DNA from: JADGQM01 sp964505935
GTDB taxonomy: Bacteria; Desulfobacterota; Syntrophobacteria; Syntrophobacterales; Syntrophobacteraceae
Direction: 5' to 3'
Assembly (NCBI GenBank): GCA_964505935.1
Contig: CAZDKX010000001.1
Location: 19,251 to 83,250, forward strand
DNA: 64,000 nucleotides
Shown here one piece after another: positions 51,860 to 60,351 of the stretch (position 1 is the first letter of the stretch; each line of letters starts with the position of its first letter). A model generated the notes under the pieces. The model saw nothing but the letters and a program-made list of their open reading frames with translations. It had not been told where the DNA came from and searched no databases. Position numbers and translations under genes: made by a program.

Positions 51860-54541
51860 CTATTCGCCACGCCTCAAATATGCCGTCGCCTGGCCGTGGA
51901 TGGTGGGGTTGAGGCTTGCCGGCACCTGCTGCACAATTTCTTCCAGGGCCGGCTGCACCTTCTCCCGCAGGGCTGCTTTCAGTCTCTGAACATGCTGGAA
52001 GGTGTTCAGTAGGCGGCTCGCGGTCGTGGCATTGATCGGCGCCAGGGCGATCACCGTCTCGGCCACCCACTGGATTCCCCGGTCGGTCCATACCATCTTG
52101 TTGTTGACCGCCATGGGTAAAAAGAGCGCCCGGCACCAGGTGGGCTGGGTGATATCGAAGGTGGGGCGCTGCTGTTCCGCCGCGATCATGGCAAAAACAT
52201 CCTCGCGCGTCCCGCTCGCCACCACCCTCAGGTAGTTGGCATAGCCGCTGAGATGGCTGTGCCAGGCGGCATAGACCCCCTCGAGAAGGGCGCGCCGTCG
52301 CGGCGAGGCGCTGCGGTTGAGCGCAAGGAGCGCCGCCACGCGATCATTGGCGGTCGTTGCCCGATTGAAATGATCGAGGATCAAATGATGGCTCTCTTCT
52401 CCATCATCGATCACGATCAAGTCCAGCAGTACCTGTTTGAGCAGGCGAGCCTCGATGCCATATTTGGGGGAGCGCTCCCGAGGCAGGGTATAGGTGTCAA
52501 GCTCCTCGAACCGGGAAACGAGCTCACGGCGGTAGCGGCGATTCACCGCGCTCATCAGCTTTTCGCGCGCCTGAACCAATTCCTGGAACCAGGTACAATA
52601 CTCCCGCGCCAGGGGCTGTTCCTCGATGCGCAGCAAGTAGGCCTTCAGGGCAATCGGCAAACTCGGGTCCCCAAGCAGTTCCCCGTAGAGGGCCAGCCAC
52701 TCGTTGTCGACCTGCATCCGAGGGTCCTTCAGCAGTTGGATGCGCTGGCAGTCCGTAAGCTGCCGCATGGCTTCAACCCGGCTGTAGGCATTAGGGTCCA
52801 GACGAACCTGCCGGACCAGATCATCCTGAGACCCGTTCTGCCAGTGAAAGGTGCCGTAGAAGGAATAATCGCGATTCATGGAGGCAAAGGCGGGAGATTC
52901 CGACAGGTTTTCATAAACCACCTCCCCGCTGGCCTCTTTCAGTTGAAACACTCTGGCGCTGCCGGCCACTTCGGTGCCATTCCGTGCCACCAGCGCCAGC
53001 TCGATGGGCACATGAAAGGCAGGCTGCTGGGGAGGGAGGAGCTGTTGGAAGCGAATCCGAAAGCGACCTGCTGCCGGCTCCCAGCTGGTTTCGGCGCGCA
53101 CCTGGGGATAGCCGAGCTGATAGAGCCATCCCCGTTTGAACTGTTCAAGGGATACCTCGGACACCTCCTCAAAGCAGGCAAAGAACTGATCAGTATTGGC
53201 ATTGCCGTGGTGATAGCGGGTAAAATAGCGCGTCTTACCCGCCAGGAAGGCCTCCTCACCCACCACCAGTCGGAGCATGCGAATGACCTCGGCCGCTTTG
53301 ACATAGGTCACGCTGTCAATGAGCTCATCCGGGTGATTGAACCCCTCGCGCACAATGCGCCCCACGTGGCCTGCATCTTCGAGGGCGAGAGGTCCGAGCA
53401 GCGGGTTGCGGATGCCGTCCACCTGATGCAGGCGGATGAAGGAACGGTCAAACAGGTCCGCTACAAACTGCCGCTCCACATCTACCGTATAAGCCTCGTT
53501 CAGCCAGACATCGAACGGCGTTTCCATGGTGGTTTCGCTGCCGCACTGGTTGTGTTCGAATTCATGGACAATCACCGCATGGGCATAGAGCAGGGACAGG
53601 TCCAGCGAGTGTTCGGTGACCAGCGCCGCATCGGTGACGATCGTGGTATTTCCCACGTTCTCCATGCCCCCGAAATTCGATTTGGTCATGCAGATGGTCC
53701 GGTAGGTGTCGCCCGTGTGTTCGTAGCCCTGAGTCCGGCCAATCCAGAGCACCGCCTCTTTGAGGATCGCCATGGGGATGCGGGCGCCCTCGACCGTTCC
53801 CGGCGGCACCAGGTATTCCAGGCGCACTGTCACGCCGGAGTCGTAAGTGACTTCATCCACGAGTGCATCCCAGGTGCCCACACAGACCAGGAAGAGATAG
53901 GGAGCCATCGGCACGGGGTTCTCGTAGGTAATGACCTGCCGCGAAGGGTTTTCAGGCTTCAGGACGGGCCTGCCGTTCGGATTCGCCGTACGACTGATAT
54001 TGCCGTTGCTGATGAGGTGCGTGTAGGCAGCATCGGCCTCGATGGTGGTCGTCATGGTGCATTTGGCGCGGCAGTCATCGAAAATCGGCATGATCCGCTG
54101 GAAGCCCCACTGCTGACACTGGGACATGTACTGCTGGGGTGCCCCCGGCGGGGTGGCATCTTTATAGATCCCTTCGAGCAGGTGATCCGAAGGAAAGCAG
54201 CGGGTCACCGTCCTGACCCGGATCGTTTCGCCCTGGGTCAGCGTTCGCGGAAACCTCAAGATCAGCTTCTTCCGGTCATGCTGATAATCATAGGTCAAAG
54301 GCTGCAGGTTTGCCTCCGCGACGAGTGCCGGAGGCCCTGAAGCCCATGCTACGGCTTCTATCTCCAGCTCGTCCGCATCCAGCTCCAAGGTCGGCCCCTC
54401 GTTCACCACGGTCATTTCGAGCAGATTGCTGGCCTCGACCCGGTCCTCACGAAAATTCAGGTAGATGGTTAGATGGTTCAAGACGGCGGGAAGATCGCCA
54501 AAATCCTCGCGCATGTATTTAAAACGTGGCCCCTCAGCCAT
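51860..54541 (-). CDS. pepN: M1-family aminopeptidase (PepN-like)
   Basis: 893 residues behind AAGGAG. The exopeptidase motif GGMENVG lies before the zinc site HEFEH (H326, E327, H330) and E349 in WLNEAYT, matching HEXXH-X18-E. The length and C-terminal helical repeats fit the PepN subgroup. It is a cytoplasmic zinc aminopeptidase with broad specificity. A very long open frame on the opposite strand of this gene is a composition artefact. Confidence 0.92.
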   Translation of the reverse strand: MAEGPRFKYMREDFGDLPAVLNHLTIYLNFREDRVEASNLLEMTVVNEGPTLELDADELEIEAVAWASGPPALVAEANLQPLTYDYQHDRKKLILRFPRTLTQGETIRVRTVTRCFPSDHLLEGIYKDATPPGAPQQYMSQCQQWGFQRIMPIFDDCRAKCTMTTTIEADAAYTHLISNGNISRTANPNGRPVLKPENPSRQVITYENPVPMAPYLFLVCVGTWDALVDEVTYDSGVTVRLEYLVPPGTVEGARIPMAILKEAVLWIGRTQGYEHTGDTYRTICMTKSNFGGMENVGNTTIVTDAALVTEHSLDLSLLYAHAVIVHEFEHNQCGSETTMETPFDVWLNEAYTVDVERQFVADLFDRSFIRLHQVDGIRNPLLGPLALEDAGHVGRIVREGFNHPDELIDSVTYVKAAEVIRMLRLVVGEEAFLAGKTRYFTRYHHGNANTDQFFACFEEVSEVSLEQFKRGWLYQLGYPQVRAETSWEPAAGRFRIRFQQLLPPQQPAFHVPIELALVARNGTEVAGSARVFQLKEASGEVVYENLSESPAFASMNRDYSFYGTFHWQNGSQDDLVRQVRLDPNAYSRVEAMRQLTDCQRIQLLKDPRMQVDNEWLALYGELLGDPSLPIALKAYLLRIEEQPLAREYCTWFQELVQAREKLMSAVNRRYRRELVSRFEELDTYTLPRERSPKYGIEARLLKQVLLDLIVIDDGEESHHLILDHFNRATTANDRVAALLALNRSASPRRRALLEGVYAAWHSHLSGYANYLRVVASGTREDVFAMIAAEQQRPTFDITQPTWCRALFLPMAVNNKMVWTDRGIQWVAETVIALAPINATTASRLLNTFQHVQRLKAALREKVQPALEEIVQQVPASLNPTIHGQATAYLRRGE

Positions 54542-54595
54542 GTTGCACTCCTTGTGATCGATCCAGAAAAGAAAGTGACCATTGCCCAGAGCGTC

Positions 54596-54615
54596 ATTCC
54601 CACGCAGGCGGGAAT
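54596..54615. repeat. dRS3-like palindromic repeat
   Basis: ATTCCCACGCAGGCGGGAAT has the form ATTCCC-N8-GGGAAT, the core of the dRS3 repeat known from Neisseria and of similar CGTCATTCCCGCG-type repeats in many proteobacteria. It lies in the 210 bp between the aminopeptidase and the methyltransferase gene. Such repeats can be integration targets for other elements. Confidence 0.6.
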
Positions 54616-54751
54616 CCAGAGAGCTGGCCTGGCCCCCCGCCTGCGCAGAGGTGACGGGTCGGGACCGGACAGCTATTGGTGTGGCGCTGTCTTATTCCTC
54701 GCCACAGTAATGATCTCACGATTCCCCGCTATTTTTTCTTCATGGGTGCAG

Positions 54752-55303
54752 CTATCCGGGACTGTTGCAGGTCGGCTTCCGGCACACCAACTGGGCGATG
54801 GCGCGCAGAGGGTCTTTCTCGATGCCTTCAAAGTAGTGAATGATCTCCCAGTCTTCGAACCATTGCCGCAGTTCACCCTCCTGCAGCAGGTGCGCCGGGT
54901 TGTGCGGTCGCCCGAACTGGGCCTGGGCAGCGGTGAAGGTTTCATAGAACAACAGCCCACCAGGCCGCAGGGCCTTCCGGATCTCAGGAATCAGGGGCCG
55001 ATGGAGGTATCGGAAGACCAGGATGGCGCCATATCGGTCTTCAGGGAGCGGCTGTTCACCGGGAAGCTCGAGATCGAGCTCCCAGAGCGTGACCCGGACC
55101 CCAACCGCCTGCGCCATCTTCGCAGCCTCAGCCAGCCGTTCGGCCGCCCGATCACAGCAGATCACCTCCGCCCCCGTCGAGGCCACATAGATGCCGTTAT
55201 GGCATTCACCGCATGCCAGATCCAGTACCGGACCGGAGAGATCGCTGCGCAGCAGGTCCCTAAATTTCACGAGGAGCGCCGAGGGTTCCAGTTGATGTTT
55301 CAT
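54752..55303 (-). CDS. Class I SAM-dependent methyltransferase
   Basis: 183 residues. Motif I is VLDLACGECHNGIYVA and the acidic post-motif reads GAEVICCDRAAERL. The length and the line IRKALRPGGLLFYETFT fit the small TehB/UbiE-like group. The substrate is unknown. It stands between repeats, with no close operon partner. Confidence 0.85.
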   Translation of the reverse strand: MKHQLEPSALLVKFRDLLRSDLSGPVLDLACGECHNGIYVASTGAEVICCDRAAERLAEAAKMAQAVGVRVTLWELDLELPGEQPLPEDRYGAILVFRYLHRPLIPEIRKALRPGGLLFYETFTAAQAQFGRPHNPAHLLQEGELRQWFEDWEIIHYFEGIEKDPLRAIAQLVCRKPTCNSPG

Positions 55304-55348
55304 TCCCGCACCGGGGGGCGTCAGCAGAGCTCCTCTTCCCTTCGAGGT

Positions 55349-55391
55349 CCTGCGGTTTCTTGTTCGATATTCTGCGGTTCGCTTTTCACCC
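55349..55391 (-). repeat. Third copy of the MITE terminal repeat (solo end)
   Basis: TGCGGTTTCTTGTTCGATAT followed by TCTGCGGTTCGCTTTTCACC is the same terminal sequence as in elements A and B. No interior or second end is present nearby, so it is a solo or decayed end between the methyltransferase gene and ilvB. Confidence 0.75.
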
Positions 55392-55429
55392 TTATCAGCA
55401 CTATCACCGACGCTCCCAAAAACAGGGCC

Positions 55430-57103
55430 TCACTCCGGATGGTCAATCGGCTCGTCGATCCCTTTGCCGGCGAGGACCATGGGCAAGACATTCTCCTCGC
55501 GGGGCACCAGGCAGTTGATGAGCACCGGCCCAGGGGCCGACAGCGCCTCCGGCAACAGCTTGACGACCTCCTCTTCCGTCGCGAGGGTGTAGCCGGTCAT
55601 CCCATAGGCCTTCGCCAGCAGCTCGAAATCGGGGTGAAAGGTGAAATCTACCCCCATGTAGCGCCCCTCACAGTAGAATTCCTGCAGCTGGCGTACCATC
55701 CCCAGGCAGAAATTGTTCAGCATAAGGATTTTCAGGGGCAGGCCCTGTTCCCTCATCGTGCCCAGCTCCTGCATGGTCATCTGCAGGCTCCCGTCACCCG
55801 TCACCAGGACTACGGGCTCCCCGGGACGCCCCATCGAGGCGCCGATTGCCGCCGGCAGCCCAAACCCCATGGCGCCCAGACCGCCCGAGGAAATCAGGGT
55901 TCGGGGCTGCCGGAAATGATAATATTGGGCCACCCACATCTGATGCTGGCCCACATCGGTGGCGATGATCGTGTTGTCCCGGGTGCAGCGGCTGAGCTGT
56001 TCGATCACAAACTGCGGCTTCAACCCTCCTTCCCTGCTGTAGGTCAGGGGATATTGGGTTTTCAGCTCCTGAATGCGCGCCAGCCAGGGAGAGCGGTCAA
56101 TCCTTTCCAAATCCTGCAGCAGCGCTTTGAGGATGAGCTTCACGTCACCCACGAGCGGGACATGGGTGATAACGTTCTTGCCGATTTCCGCGGGGTCAAT
56201 ATCGATGTGAATGACGGTCGCTTCCGGCGCGAAGGACTTGAGGTGCATCGTCACGCGATCGTCGAAGCGCGCCCCGAGGGCGATGAGCATGTCACATTCG
56301 GTTACGGCGAGATTGGCATAGCGGGTGCCGTGCATGCCGAGCATGCCAAGAAAGAGCGGGTGGTCGCCCGGGAAGCTGGCAAGGCCCATGAAGGTGTTGG
56401 TCACCGGGGCTGAAATGAGCTCCGCCAGTTGCGACAGTTCAGCTGCGGCGTTGGCGCTGAGGATGCCGCCACCGGCGTAGATCACCGGCCGGCGGGACTG
56501 CTTGATCAGACCCGCAATTTCGTGGATGCGCGTGGGATGGCCGCGATAGGTCGGCTTGTAGCCGGGCAGGCGTACACTGGCGGGATATTTGAACTCGATC
56601 ATGGCCTGGGTCACGTCTCGGGGCAAGTCGATCAAAACCGGGCCGGGACGACCCGTGGCAGCAATGTGAAAGGCGCTCTTCACGATAGCCGGCAGTTTCC
56701 TGGGGTCTTTCACCAGGTAATTGTGTTTGGTGATCGGCAGGGTGATCCCGGTGATATCCACTTCCTGAAAAGCATCCGTACCGACCTGGGAGGTAGAGAC
56801 CTGCCCGGTGAAGGCCACCAGAGGGATGGAATCCATGTAGGCATTGGCGATGCCGGTGACGAGATTGGTTGCTCCCGGCCCCGAGGTGGCCAGGCACACG
56901 CCAACCTTGCCGGTGACCCGGGCATAACCGTCCGCGGCGTGCACCGCGCCCTGTTCGTGGCGCACCAGGACGTGTTTAATCCGCGTCGAACGGTAAAGGG
57001 CATCATAGACCGGCAGGCTCGCACCCCCTGGAAACCCAAAAATGATGTCAACGTTTTCCTTTTCCAGACAACGGATCAAAGCGTCAGCTGCTGTGATCTC
57101 CAA
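55430..57103 (-). CDS. ilvB: Acetolactate synthase large subunit
   Basis: 557 residues, standard length. The catalytic Glu is in LVRHEQGAVHAADGYARVTG and the thiamine diphosphate motif runs from GDGSLQMTMQELGT to MLNN. FAD-binding middle domain lines such as DMLIALGARFDDR are present. It makes acetolactate or acetohydroxybutyrate for Val, Leu and Ile. It lies downstream of ilvN, the reverse of the usual ilvB-ilvN order. Confidence 0.94.
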   Translation of the reverse strand: MEITAADALIRCLEKENVDIIFGFPGGASLPVYDALYRSTRIKHVLVRHEQGAVHAADGYARVTGKVGVCLATSGPGATNLVTGIANAYMDSIPLVAFTGQVSTSQVGTDAFQEVDITGITLPITKHNYLVKDPRKLPAIVKSAFHIAATGRPGPVLIDLPRDVTQAMIEFKYPASVRLPGYKPTYRGHPTRIHEIAGLIKQSRRPVIYAGGGILSANAAAELSQLAELISAPVTNTFMGLASFPGDHPLFLGMLGMHGTRYANLAVTECDMLIALGARFDDRVTMHLKSFAPEATVIHIDIDPAEIGKNVITHVPLVGDVKLILKALLQDLERIDRSPWLARIQELKTQYPLTYSREGGLKPQFVIEQLSRCTRDNTIIATDVGQHQMWVAQYYHFRQPRTLISSGGLGAMGFGLPAAIGASMGRPGEPVVLVTGDGSLQMTMQELGTMREQGLPLKILMLNNFCLGMVRQLQEFYCEGRYMGVDFTFHPDFELLAKAYGMTGYTLATEEEVVKLLPEALSAPGPVLINCLVPREENVLPMVLAGKGIDEPIDHPE

Positions 57104-57168
57104 GCTCAGTCCTCCCTTCTCCTACACTTCACTCCCATCCCGGAATCACCACGGTTCCCGGATTTGGG

Positions 57169-57693
57169 TCATTCGTCCTCGCTGCCATTTCTGCTGCCAC
57201 TGCTGACCCCGGCAAACTTGCTGCCGCGCAGCATGGCAACTTTGCCCGTCCGCACGAGCTCTTTGATCCCATAGGGCCGCAGCGACTCTTCGAAGGCGTT
57301 GATCTTGCCCTCGTTGCCCGTACATTCGAGGGTCATGGTCTTGCGTCCGAGGTCCACCACCCGCGCGCGGAAGATTCCCGCCATCTGCATGATCTCGACC
57401 CGCTGGCTCGGTTCAGCGGCCACCTTGATCATGACCAGATCGCGATCCACGTACTCTTCCCGGCTGATATCGCTGATCTTGATCACATCGATGAGCTTAT
57501 GGAGCTGCTTGGTGACCTGCTCGATCAACCGATCATCACCATCCACCTCAATGGTCATGCGCGACACGTCAGGGTTTTCCGTGCGGCCGACGGTCAGACT
57601 TTCGATATTGAAGCCACGGCGACTGAACAGCCCGGCCACCCTGACCAGCACTCCCGGCCGGTTTTCCACCAACACAGCAAGAGTGTGTTTCAT
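57169..57693 (-). CDS. ilvN: Acetolactate synthase regulatory subunit
   Basis: 174 residues. The N-terminal ACT domain begins KHTLAVLVENRPGVLVRVAGL and binds valine for feedback inhibition; the second domain begins near residue 85 (VEIMQMAGIFRARVVDLG). It precedes ilvB by 65 bp on the same strand. The C-terminal 15 residues (SSGSRNGSEDE) are a polar extension. Confidence 0.94.
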   Translation of the reverse strand: MKHTLAVLVENRPGVLVRVAGLFSRRGFNIESLTVGRTENPDVSRMTIEVDGDDRLIEQVTKQLHKLIDVIKISDISREEYVDRDLVMIKVAAEPSQRVEIMQMAGIFRARVVDLGRKTMTLECTGNEGKINAFEESLRPYGIKELVRTGKVAMLRGSKFAGVSSGSRNGSEDE

Positions 57694-57733
57694 CCGTCCC
57701 CAACCTCCCTCATCAACCGCTTTTCAAACAGCC

Positions 57734-58426
57734 TCATATTCTTTCCGGATGAAAGATCTCGCGGCGGTTGTCACGATGATCCACGATATAGAGCATTTTG
57801 GCCTTGTGCTGCAGCTCCGCCTGCAGCGCCGGCAGATCTTCCCGCGGGATGTCATAGATTCTGATATAGACGTTGCGGAACCCCGCCGGAACTTCCTCAT
57901 AACTACTGAGAATACTGGCAATTTTTCCATTATGGTCACGAATGACATCGGTGAGCACTTTGATCGTTCCGGCTTGGTCTTCGATCTGAAAGGCAAACTG
58001 GATACCGTGTTTGCCAAGCCCACTCAAGGAAATCAACACCTGGAACAAGTCGTCCCGGGTGATCACGCCGACGACCCTGCCGCCTTCCTCAACCACCGGC
58101 ACCCCGGAAACCTTGTGCTCCATGAGGAGCTCCGCAGTCTCTTCCACCGTGCAGTCCGGAGCAACGGTAAGCGGGTCTTTGGTCATGATGTCCCTGACTT
58201 TGATTTTGGAGATCAGGTAGAGCATTTCGTGGACATCGAGCATGGTCGCATCGGAAGCCGAGGCTTTCTTGAGATCGCCATCAGAGACCACGCCGACCAG
58301 TTTTCCTCGCTTCAAAACGGGAAGCATGCGGATGTTGTGCTCCTTCATCAGACTTATGGCCCGCTGCATCGAATCCTTTGCTTCAATGGTGACCACCTTC
58401 TTGCTCATCCAGTTCCTGACCAGCAT
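57734..58426 (-). CDS. CBS-pair and ACT domain protein (AcuB-like)
   Basis: 230 residues. Two CBS motifs (VRNWMSKKVVTIEAKDSM and VRDIMTKDPLTVAPDCTVEE) fill residues 1-140, followed by an ACT-like domain (FAFQIEDQAGTIKVLTDVIR). CBS pairs bind adenosyl ligands and ACT domains bind amino acids, so it may sense both energy state and an amino acid. Its place between the cca and ilvN genes, 40 bp before ilvN, suggests a role in branched-chain amino-acid control. That is inference. Confidence 0.88.
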   Translation of the reverse strand: MLVRNWMSKKVVTIEAKDSMQRAISLMKEHNIRMLPVLKRGKLVGVVSDGDLKKASASDATMLDVHEMLYLISKIKVRDIMTKDPLTVAPDCTVEETAELLMEHKVSGVPVVEEGGRVVGVITRDDLFQVLISLSGLGKHGIQFAFQIEDQAGTIKVLTDVIRDHNGKIASILSSYEEVPAGFRNVYIRIYDIPREDLPALQAELQHKAKMLYIVDHRDNRREIFHPERI

Positions 58427-58428
58427 CG

Positions 58429-59790
58429 CTATCCTCCTTGTTCATGCATTGCACCTTCCGGTTCGGGAGGCCATTGGAATTTTAAAGTATACTCTTTCCT
58501 CAGAAAATCTATAAGAAATTTGGGGTCGTTGCAGGCCGGATTCTCCAGCACCTGCTGGTGGAGCGCCTGCAGCAGTCGGCCGACGAGGGGGCCAGGGGAA
58601 AGCCCGAAAGCCTTCAGGACATCTCGGCCGGTGACTGCCAAATCCTGCAAGCGCAGGGGTGGGTTGCGTTTCAGCTCTTCAACGATACGCTGCTGCAGCC
58701 CTTCGAGCGCCCTCAGTTCACGCTGCCCGTCCCGGCGTGCCCGGCGATCCGCACCGGCCAGAGCCATGACATCATCGCGTTGATCCGGACCCACCCAGGC
58801 CAGAAACCGCCTGATGTCCCCATCGCTCCACGCTTCGACTCCTTCAGGCACCTGCCGCGCCACCAGCGTCACCACCTCCCGTATCAGGCGCTGCGCGGCC
58901 CGCCAGCGCTCCAGAATCCTCTCTGCCATCCGAGCGCTTTCGAGGTCCTGCGCCGGCCCGTCGCGCCCTTCCTGGTGCAACTCCTGTCCTTCTGCCGCCG
59001 AGAGATGATGGAAGAGTGCAGCCAGACGCACCTGGAGGCGGAACGGACTGAAGTGCACCGTATTGACGGCATGCTCGACTGCTGCCGCATTCCCGGCAGC
59101 AGTCCGCTCACCATCGCGCGTCACTGCAAGTTCCGGAAGAATCTCCGGCACAACCTGTCCCCGAAACATCACCGCCAGTGCCTCGCGGAAATACTTCCCC
59201 AACAGCATCTTGAAGAATTCTTCGCGAAGGCGCTCACAAGCCACCTTCCGCAAGCCGGGGGCAGCTTCTGCAAGAGCGGCAAAGGTTTGCGGTTCCAGTT
59301 CGAAGCCGTAGACACTGACAAAACGGCCAGCCCTGAGCGTCCGCAAGGGATCTTCACGAAAGCGGGCACCGGCATCTTCCACCGCCCTCAACCTCCCGGC
59401 GCGGAGGTCCTCCCGTCCCCCGAACAAGTCCAACAACTCTCCGTCGGGATAGGAAAGGGCAAGGGCATTGACCGTGAAGTCGCGCCGTCGAAGATCGGCA
59501 AGGATGCCCTCGCGCCCCCCGCCCGGACAGGAGGTGACCTCAAGGCTTCTCAGCCGCGTGTGGACCTGCACCGTGCCATGGCGGATGCCGAGGGGGACCA
59601 CCCGTGGAAAGAGGCGCATGACGTCAGCTGGTGAGGCATTCGTCGCCACATCCCAATCCTTGGGCACCAGCCCCAGAAGGCTGTCGCGAAGCGCCCCCCC
59701 CACCAGCCAGACCTCAAAACCGCCGGCCCCAAACCGCTGGAGCACCTCGCCCACGTCTTCAGGAACAAGCTCCAGAGCAATCTCCGCCAC
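58429..59790 (-). CDS. CCA tRNA nucleotidyltransferase / poly(A) polymerase family protein
   Basis: 453 residues. The class II nucleotidyltransferase head shows VWLVGGALRDSLLG, the metal DxD in KDWDVATNA, and the RRDFTVNALAL motif, followed by the RRxR-type EDPLRTLRAGRF. The domain after it has a degenerate HD-like segment (LAALFHHLSAAEG). It adds or repairs the tRNA CCA end, or polyadenylates RNA; sequence alone does not decide. It heads the leftward operon; its stop is two bases from the CBS-ACT start. Confidence 0.88.
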   Translation of the reverse strand: MAEIALELVPEDVGEVLQRFGAGGFEVWLVGGALRDSLLGLVPKDWDVATNASPADVMRLFPRVVPLGIRHGTVQVHTRLRSLEVTSCPGGGREGILADLRRRDFTVNALALSYPDGELLDLFGGREDLRAGRLRAVEDAGARFREDPLRTLRAGRFVSVYGFELEPQTFAALAEAAPGLRKVACERLREEFFKMLLGKYFREALAVMFRGQVVPEILPELAVTRDGERTAAGNAAAVEHAVNTVHFSPFRLQVRLAALFHHLSAAEGQELHQEGRDGPAQDLESARMAERILERWRAAQRLIREVVTLVARQVPEGVEAWSDGDIRRFLAWVGPDQRDDVMALAGADRRARRDGQRELRALEGLQQRIVEELKRNPPLRLQDLAVTGRDVLKAFGLSPGPLVGRLLQALHQQVLENPACNDPKFLIDFLRKEYTLKFQWPPEPEGAMHEQGG

Positions 59791-60014
59791 CGCACCTCCT
59801 CACGCTCAGAGCCACCACGACCCCCTGCTCATTTCCCAGTTCCTTGAGCCTCAGGCAAAAGTCCCTCAAGGCATCCTTCCGGCAGGGTTTTTGGGCCGGA
59901 ATCCAGGCTTTAAAGTCCCTGGACCCCGGCCAGAAGCATGCCGAGGTGACGGAATTTGAGACTTTTGCAAGAGGCTACCATTTTTCCAGTTTCCGGTTAC
60001 CCTCACATTGTCTC
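59791..60014. other. Divergent intergenic region between cca-type gene and leuA leader
   Basis: About 220 bp without a gene, up to the leader promoter. An imperfect inverted repeat, GGCCGGAATCCAGG at 59894-59907 and CCTGGACCCCGGCC at 59918-59931 (12 of 14 pair), is the only structure seen. It resembles other CCGGAATCCAG-type intergenic repeats. Confidence 0.5.
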
Positions 60015-60042
60015 TTGATCTTTCCATTCTGACCAATATAAT
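60015..60042 (+). promoter_or_regulatory. Sigma-70 promoter of the leuA leader
   Basis: TTGATC at 60015-60020 and a perfect TATAAT at 60037-60042, 16 bp apart. Transcription would begin near 60049 and run through the leader peptide and terminator before leuA. Confidence 0.7.
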
Positions 60043-60111
60043 GGAGTGCGAGATAGATGCCGACACAAAAAGTTGCTTCGGAGATCTCAATTTCTGAGTA
60101 AGGATAGAGAC

Positions 60112-60213
60112 GTGCAGCGAACGACCATGATGCTTTTCCTCCTCCTATCGCTATTGCTAGGGTCCCTAGACCCGGTCGGGGAAGCTCATGCCGTTCTGCT
60201 GCGAGCGCCATAA
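60112..60213 (+). CDS. leuL: Leucine-rich leader peptide of the leuA attenuator
   Basis: 33 codons from a GTG at 60112, seven bases after AAGGA, ending at TAA 60211-60213. Ten of the 33 residues are Leu, eight of them packed into MMLFLLLSLLLGSL. Four of these use the codon CTA and one TTG, both rare in this G+C-rich window. Dense, rarely used cognate codons ahead of a terminator are the mark of ribosome-mediated attenuation. An ATG at 60127 would also start the same frame. Confidence 0.75.
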   Translation: MQRTTMMLFLLLSLLLGSLDPVGEAHAVLLRAP

Positions 60214-60235
60214 GGGCTTGAAGTCGAGCGTTATC

Positions 60236-60274
60236 AAAGGCCATGGGTTTCCCCCATGGCCTTTTTGCTTTTTT
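60236..60274 (+). terminator. Intrinsic terminator of the leuA attenuator
   Basis: AAAGGCCATGGG at 60236-60247 pairs fully with CCCATGGCCTTT at 60253-60264, followed by TTGCTTTTTT. The 12 bp perfect stem and U-rich tail lie 22 bp after the leader peptide stop and 78 bp before leuA, the right place for an attenuator. Confidence 0.88.
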
Positions 60275-60351
60275 GGAGGTTGGTCTTTGAAGATGTTCGG
60301 GAACCAGTTGACTGCCATCAGATTAGCCGCAAATGAGGAAAGGGAGGAGCC

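Noticed and set aside
52253..54340. 695-codon open frame on the plus strand
   Set aside because: It lies wholly antisense to the M1 aminopeptidase, has no family features, and long antisense frames are common in G+C-rich genes.
54473..56413. 646-codon open frame on the plus strand
   Set aside because: It runs antisense through the methyltransferase, a repeat and ilvB; composition is that of a shadow frame.
59975..60244. 89-codon minus-strand frame over the leuA leader
   Set aside because: It is antisense to the promoter, leader peptide and terminator, which form a coherent attenuator; no ribosome site or family match.
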